In this document: one piece after another, positions 13,139 to 14,960 of the stretch
Numbering within the stretch: the stretch's first letter is position 1
How the letters are laid out: each line of letters opens with the position of its first letter
Assembly: GCA_035554115.1 (NCBI GenBank)
Contig: DATMIW010000039.1
Span: 1 to 14,960 of the forward strand
Source of the DNA: CAXTSE01 sp035554115
Lineage (GTDB): Bacteria; Actinomycetota; Actinomycetes; Actinomycetales; Microbacteriaceae
Length of the DNA: 14,960 nucleotides
Reading direction: 5' to 3'
The notes under the pieces: generated by a model
What the model was told of the DNA's origin: nothing
Seen by the model: only the letters and a program-made list of their open reading frames with translations
Database searches by the model: none
Made by a program: the position numbers and the translations under genes

Positions 13139-14617
13139 TCACGAAAAGCCTCGGTCGAGTCTACCGGCGGCTGTCCGATGTCGGCGAGGTGTGGCTCGCG
13201 AGGGTCCGCACAAGGTCACGACTGCGCTCAACTCGCGCGCTAGGGCACTTCTGCTGGGCATTGGGCGTACGCGAGCTGTTCCGAGGGCAACGGCACCCTC
13301 GTGCAACGCATACTCGGCACCCTGGCGCACGACAGTCCAGTCACGATCGTGGATCAACATGTGGTGATGTCGGCAGAGCAATATGCCGTCGGCAACATCA
13401 GTGCGCCCACCGTCGCGATGCCATTGATCGATGTGATGCGCTTCGCACCAGGAGGGTGGCCGATCGCACCCCGGGAAACGGCAGCCTCCGTCGCGGATTG
13501 CCAATGCCATACGCTGGCGTTCAGTGAATAGACGCTGCGTGCTGCCGACGTCGAGCGGTTGCCCGGCCTCAAATGTGATGCCGATCATGCCGGTGTCGCA
13601 GATGTGACGATCGACCGTCGCGCGCGATACGGCGCTGCCGTCACCCTCGAGATATCCGTGGCCGCCGGTGCCGCGCAGAGTGGATTCCGTGACGACGACG
13701 CGCACCGCGGGGCGACGTGACCCGAAAACTCGCCCGGTGTCGGCCTCAACGGCAATACGCACGATTTCGACGAAGGCATCGGCTAGCAACTGCGGATCGG
13801 TGCGCGGGTCATCCACGAGAGCCTTACTCCGCGCTTGATCGGCTTCATCTATGAACCGGGGACCCCCTCGACGCGGTGCGATGACCTCATCGAGGGCGGC
13901 GAAGACTGCGCGGCCGTTCTCGGGATCGAGAAGAAACGACCCCTGGTACATGCCGTCGTTGCGTACCCAGCGGGTGAACGACCGACGCTCACGCTGTCGC
14001 TGCTCTCGGTCGGCAACACCTTCGGAATCGAGACGATCGCGCGCCGAGCGCGTCGCGCGAAATAGCTCGCCGAGTGATACTTCCCGTGAAAGCGCAATCA
14101 ACTCGGCCGACGTACTCTCGAGTTGAGCGGCGGGAACGAGGTCGTCGACTCCCATCAGCCCGCGGCGGATCACGTCACTGGCCGCTACCGAGAGCGATCC
14201 GTCGCTGAGATGGGCGGCGAGAGCCCGTTGCCAGCCGGGCAGCGCCAATGACGGCGCCGACAGGTTGCCGGCGTGTTCGGCAGCCGCAGCGTCGCGAGCC
14301 GCTGTCATCAGCCGGCCTATCTCGACCATCCGCGACGCCTCGCTTCGGCTCACCGGAGCCGTGGCCACGATCAGCGATTCCGGCGAACCGAAGCCCTGGC
14401 GCTGCGCTAAACCGCTGTGACCGCCGTCCCGAGGCGAGCGGCGCGCGATTTCCCCAGCGAGTGCCGCAAGAGAGAGCTGCGTCTGCTGCTGGTGCGCAAC
14501 AAGCGTGCTGTGCGCATCCATCAATTCGGTATCGCTCATCGCATCGAAGCGCTCGGCATCGAGACCGAGGGCCACGACGGCCTCGGCTGATGCGGCAAAT
14601 GAGGGGAAGAACGGCAT
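13139..14617 (-). CDS. DUF222 domain HNH endonuclease-like protein
   Basis: The 492-residue product has a DUF222 region over roughly the first 330 residues and a C-terminal HNH motif: C379-x4-C (CRFPGC), H394-H395 (EAHHIDQW), then LLCRHHHMLIH with C415 and H417-419. This matches the actinobacterial DUF222-HNH group, related to the REP13E12 proteins of mycobacteria, which often occur in many copies. It is predicted to cut or nick DNA, but its true target is not known. No ribosome binding site precedes ATG 14617. Instead a GATAAT -10 sits five bases before it, so the message is probably leaderless. A LexA-like box overlaps the promoter. The stop is 59 bases before valS. Confidence 0.92.
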   Translation of the reverse strand: MPFFPSFAASAEAVVALGLDAERFDAMSDTELMDAHSTLVAHQQQTQLSLAALAGEIARRSPRDGGHSGLAQRQGFGSPESLIVATAPVSRSEASRMVEIGRLMTAARDAAAAEHAGNLSAPSLALPGWQRALAAHLSDGSLSVAASDVIRRGLMGVDDLVPAAQLESTSAELIALSREVSLGELFRATRSARDRLDSEGVADREQRQRERRSFTRWVRNDGMYQGSFLLDPENGRAVFAALDEVIAPRRGGPRFIDEADQARSKALVDDPRTDPQLLADAFVEIVRIAVEADTGRVFGSRRPAVRVVVTESTLRGTGGHGYLEGDGSAVSRATVDRHICDTGMIGITFEAGQPLDVGSTQRLFTERQRMALAIRDGGCRFPGCDRPPSWCEAHHIDQWHRDGGRTDVADGILLCRHHHMLIHDRDWTVVRQGAEYALHEGAVALGTARVRPMPSRSALARELSAVVTLCGPSRATPRRHRTAAGRLDRGFS

Positions 14618-14622
14618 GTCTC

Positions 14623-14628
14623 ATTATC
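14623..14628 (-). promoter_or_regulatory. -10 element (GATAAT) of the DUF222-HNH gene
   Basis: GATAAT on the minus strand matches TATAAT at five of six positions and is followed by GAGAC and then the ATG. This puts the expected transcription start at or next to the A of the start codon. With a 17-base spacer the -35 position (14646-14651) is TTCGAA, inside the LexA-like box. Confidence 0.6.
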
Positions 14629-14634
14629 CCACAT

Positions 14635-14650
14635 TCGAAAGTATGTTCGA
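14635..14650. promoter_or_regulatory. LexA (SOS) box-like operator
   Basis: TCGAAAGTATGTTCGA on the plus strand matches the actinobacterial SOS box TCGAAC-N4-GTTCGA at 11 of 12 defined positions. It covers the -35 and spacer of the DUF222-HNH promoter, where a bound repressor would block transcription. LexA-controlled REP13E12 (DUF222-type) genes are known in Mycobacterium tuberculosis, which supports the reading. Confidence 0.65.
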
Positions 14651-14709
14651 AAGGGGAAGGGGCTGAATTTGAACAAGATCTCAAAGTTCGACCTGTGGAG
14701 GAAAGGTCG

Positions 14710-14781
14710 ATGCGGGCTGGCGGGCATGCAGGCAGGGCGGGCGTCAGGCAGGCGGGGCAGGCAGGGATGGCGGCAGGGTAG
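14710..14781 (+). CDS. Possible 23-aa Ala/Gly/Arg/Gln-rich microprotein
   Basis: ATG 14710 is preceded by GGAGG (14697-14701) at 8-base spacing, an excellent ribosome binding site, and opens a 23-codon frame ending in TAG. The peptide is made from the GGCAGG repeat (AGxAG-type pattern), so it may be chance. It reads away from the DUF222-HNH gene, with the LexA-like box on its upstream side. No promoter for it is clear. Confidence 0.2.
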   Translation: MRAGGHAGRAGVRQAGQAGMAAG

Positions 14782-14797
14782 TCACTCAGGCAGGCAG
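14713..14797. repeat. GGCAGG-rich simple repeat
   Basis: GGCAGG, GGCGGG and related hexa- or heptamers recur irregularly from 14713 to about 14797, with almost only purines plus C on this strand. It fills much of the 220-base gap between the DUF222-HNH start and the next gene's stop. Confidence 0.7.
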
Positions 14798-14817
14798 TAA
14801 TAGTTCCCCGGCCTGCC
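14789..14817. terminator. Stem-loop after the right-edge gene, possible terminator
   Basis: GGCAGGC (14789-14795) pairs with GCCTGCC (14811-14817) over 7 bp with a 15-base loop, about 20 bases past the stop of the minus-strand gene at the right edge. No T-run follows on the minus strand, so intrinsic termination is doubtful. Confidence 0.3.
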
Positions 14818-14837
14818 CGGAGCACCGACAAGAAGAT

Positions 14838-14960
14838 CTAAACCGCATCCACAGGCACCGTGCGTCGCCGAGCGAACACCGCCGCAACCGCCGTAAGGAT
14901 CGCGAGCGCGGCGAGAACAATGCCGGGATGCCACCACGCGGCGTCCGTCGCAACCGAGAG
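14838..14960 (-). CDS. C-terminal end of a membrane protein (partial)
   Basis: The minus-strand frame entering from the right edge is open for 40 codons and stops with TAG at 14838-14840. It encodes an ATDAAWWHPG segment, one hydrophobic helix (IVLAALAILTAVAAVF), then a basic ARRRTVPVDAV tail. The helix followed by Arg residues suggests a C-terminal transmembrane anchor with a short cytoplasmic end. The rest of the gene lies outside the window, so no family can be named. It is co-directional with the DUF222-HNH gene and valS. Confidence 0.6.
   Translation of the reverse strand, partial: LSVATDAAWWHPGIVLAALAILTAVAAVFARRRTVPVDAV

Overview
This is a GC-rich actinobacterial chromosome segment, most likely from the family Microbacteriaceae. 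Three things point there: the conserved order tRNA-Pro, tig, clpP1, clpP2 then clpX; a ValRS of the 'GWDDNGLPTERRVQ' type; and many short dispersed repeats with GGTCTCGA...TCGACC arms, which I remember as typical of this family. The window is chromosomal housekeeping DNA with small accessory insertions. I see no prophage, insertion sequence or CRISPR array.

Left part (1-2837). A tRNA-Gly(TCC) and a 57-residue CxxC microprotein lie on the minus strand. A tRNA-Pro(TGG) on the plus strand follows and appears to lead into tig (trigger factor) through an unusual C/A-rich leader. A DUF1697 gene comes next.

Proteostasis core (2989-7969). clpP1 and clpP2 form a two-gene unit, and clpX lies 2.4 kb further on, on the same strand. 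Between them sits an opposite-strand group that looks copper-related: a His-rich four-helix membrane protein, YcnI (DUF1775) and CopC. YcnI and CopC are translationally coupled. clpP2 and copC converge with only 3 bases between their stop codons. The intergenic region between clpX and the membrane-protein gene has matching TTAGGCT -10 candidates facing apart. The membrane-gene promoter has a long spacer with a perfect 12-bp palindrome inside it.

Right part (8028-14960). A class I methyltransferase is followed by a repeat array with a 14-bp hairpin, then a luciferase-like monooxygenase. An 8-bp tandem repeat (CAGCTGCC-type) fills the gap before a convergent minus-strand unit of valS and a 78-residue partner coupled by TAATG. 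valS carries an in-frame copy cluster of the dispersed repeat, translated as PSVEPVET-like peptides. Upstream of valS lies a DUF222-HNH endonuclease gene whose -10 sits directly at its ATG (probably leaderless), with a near-consensus actinobacterial LexA box over the -35/spacer. A truncated membrane-protein gene runs off the right edge.

The strongest leads are the protein-coding repeat insertion in valS, the SOS-type control of the DUF222-HNH gene, the REPIN-like repeat pair, and the copper group with its palindrome-in-spacer promoter.
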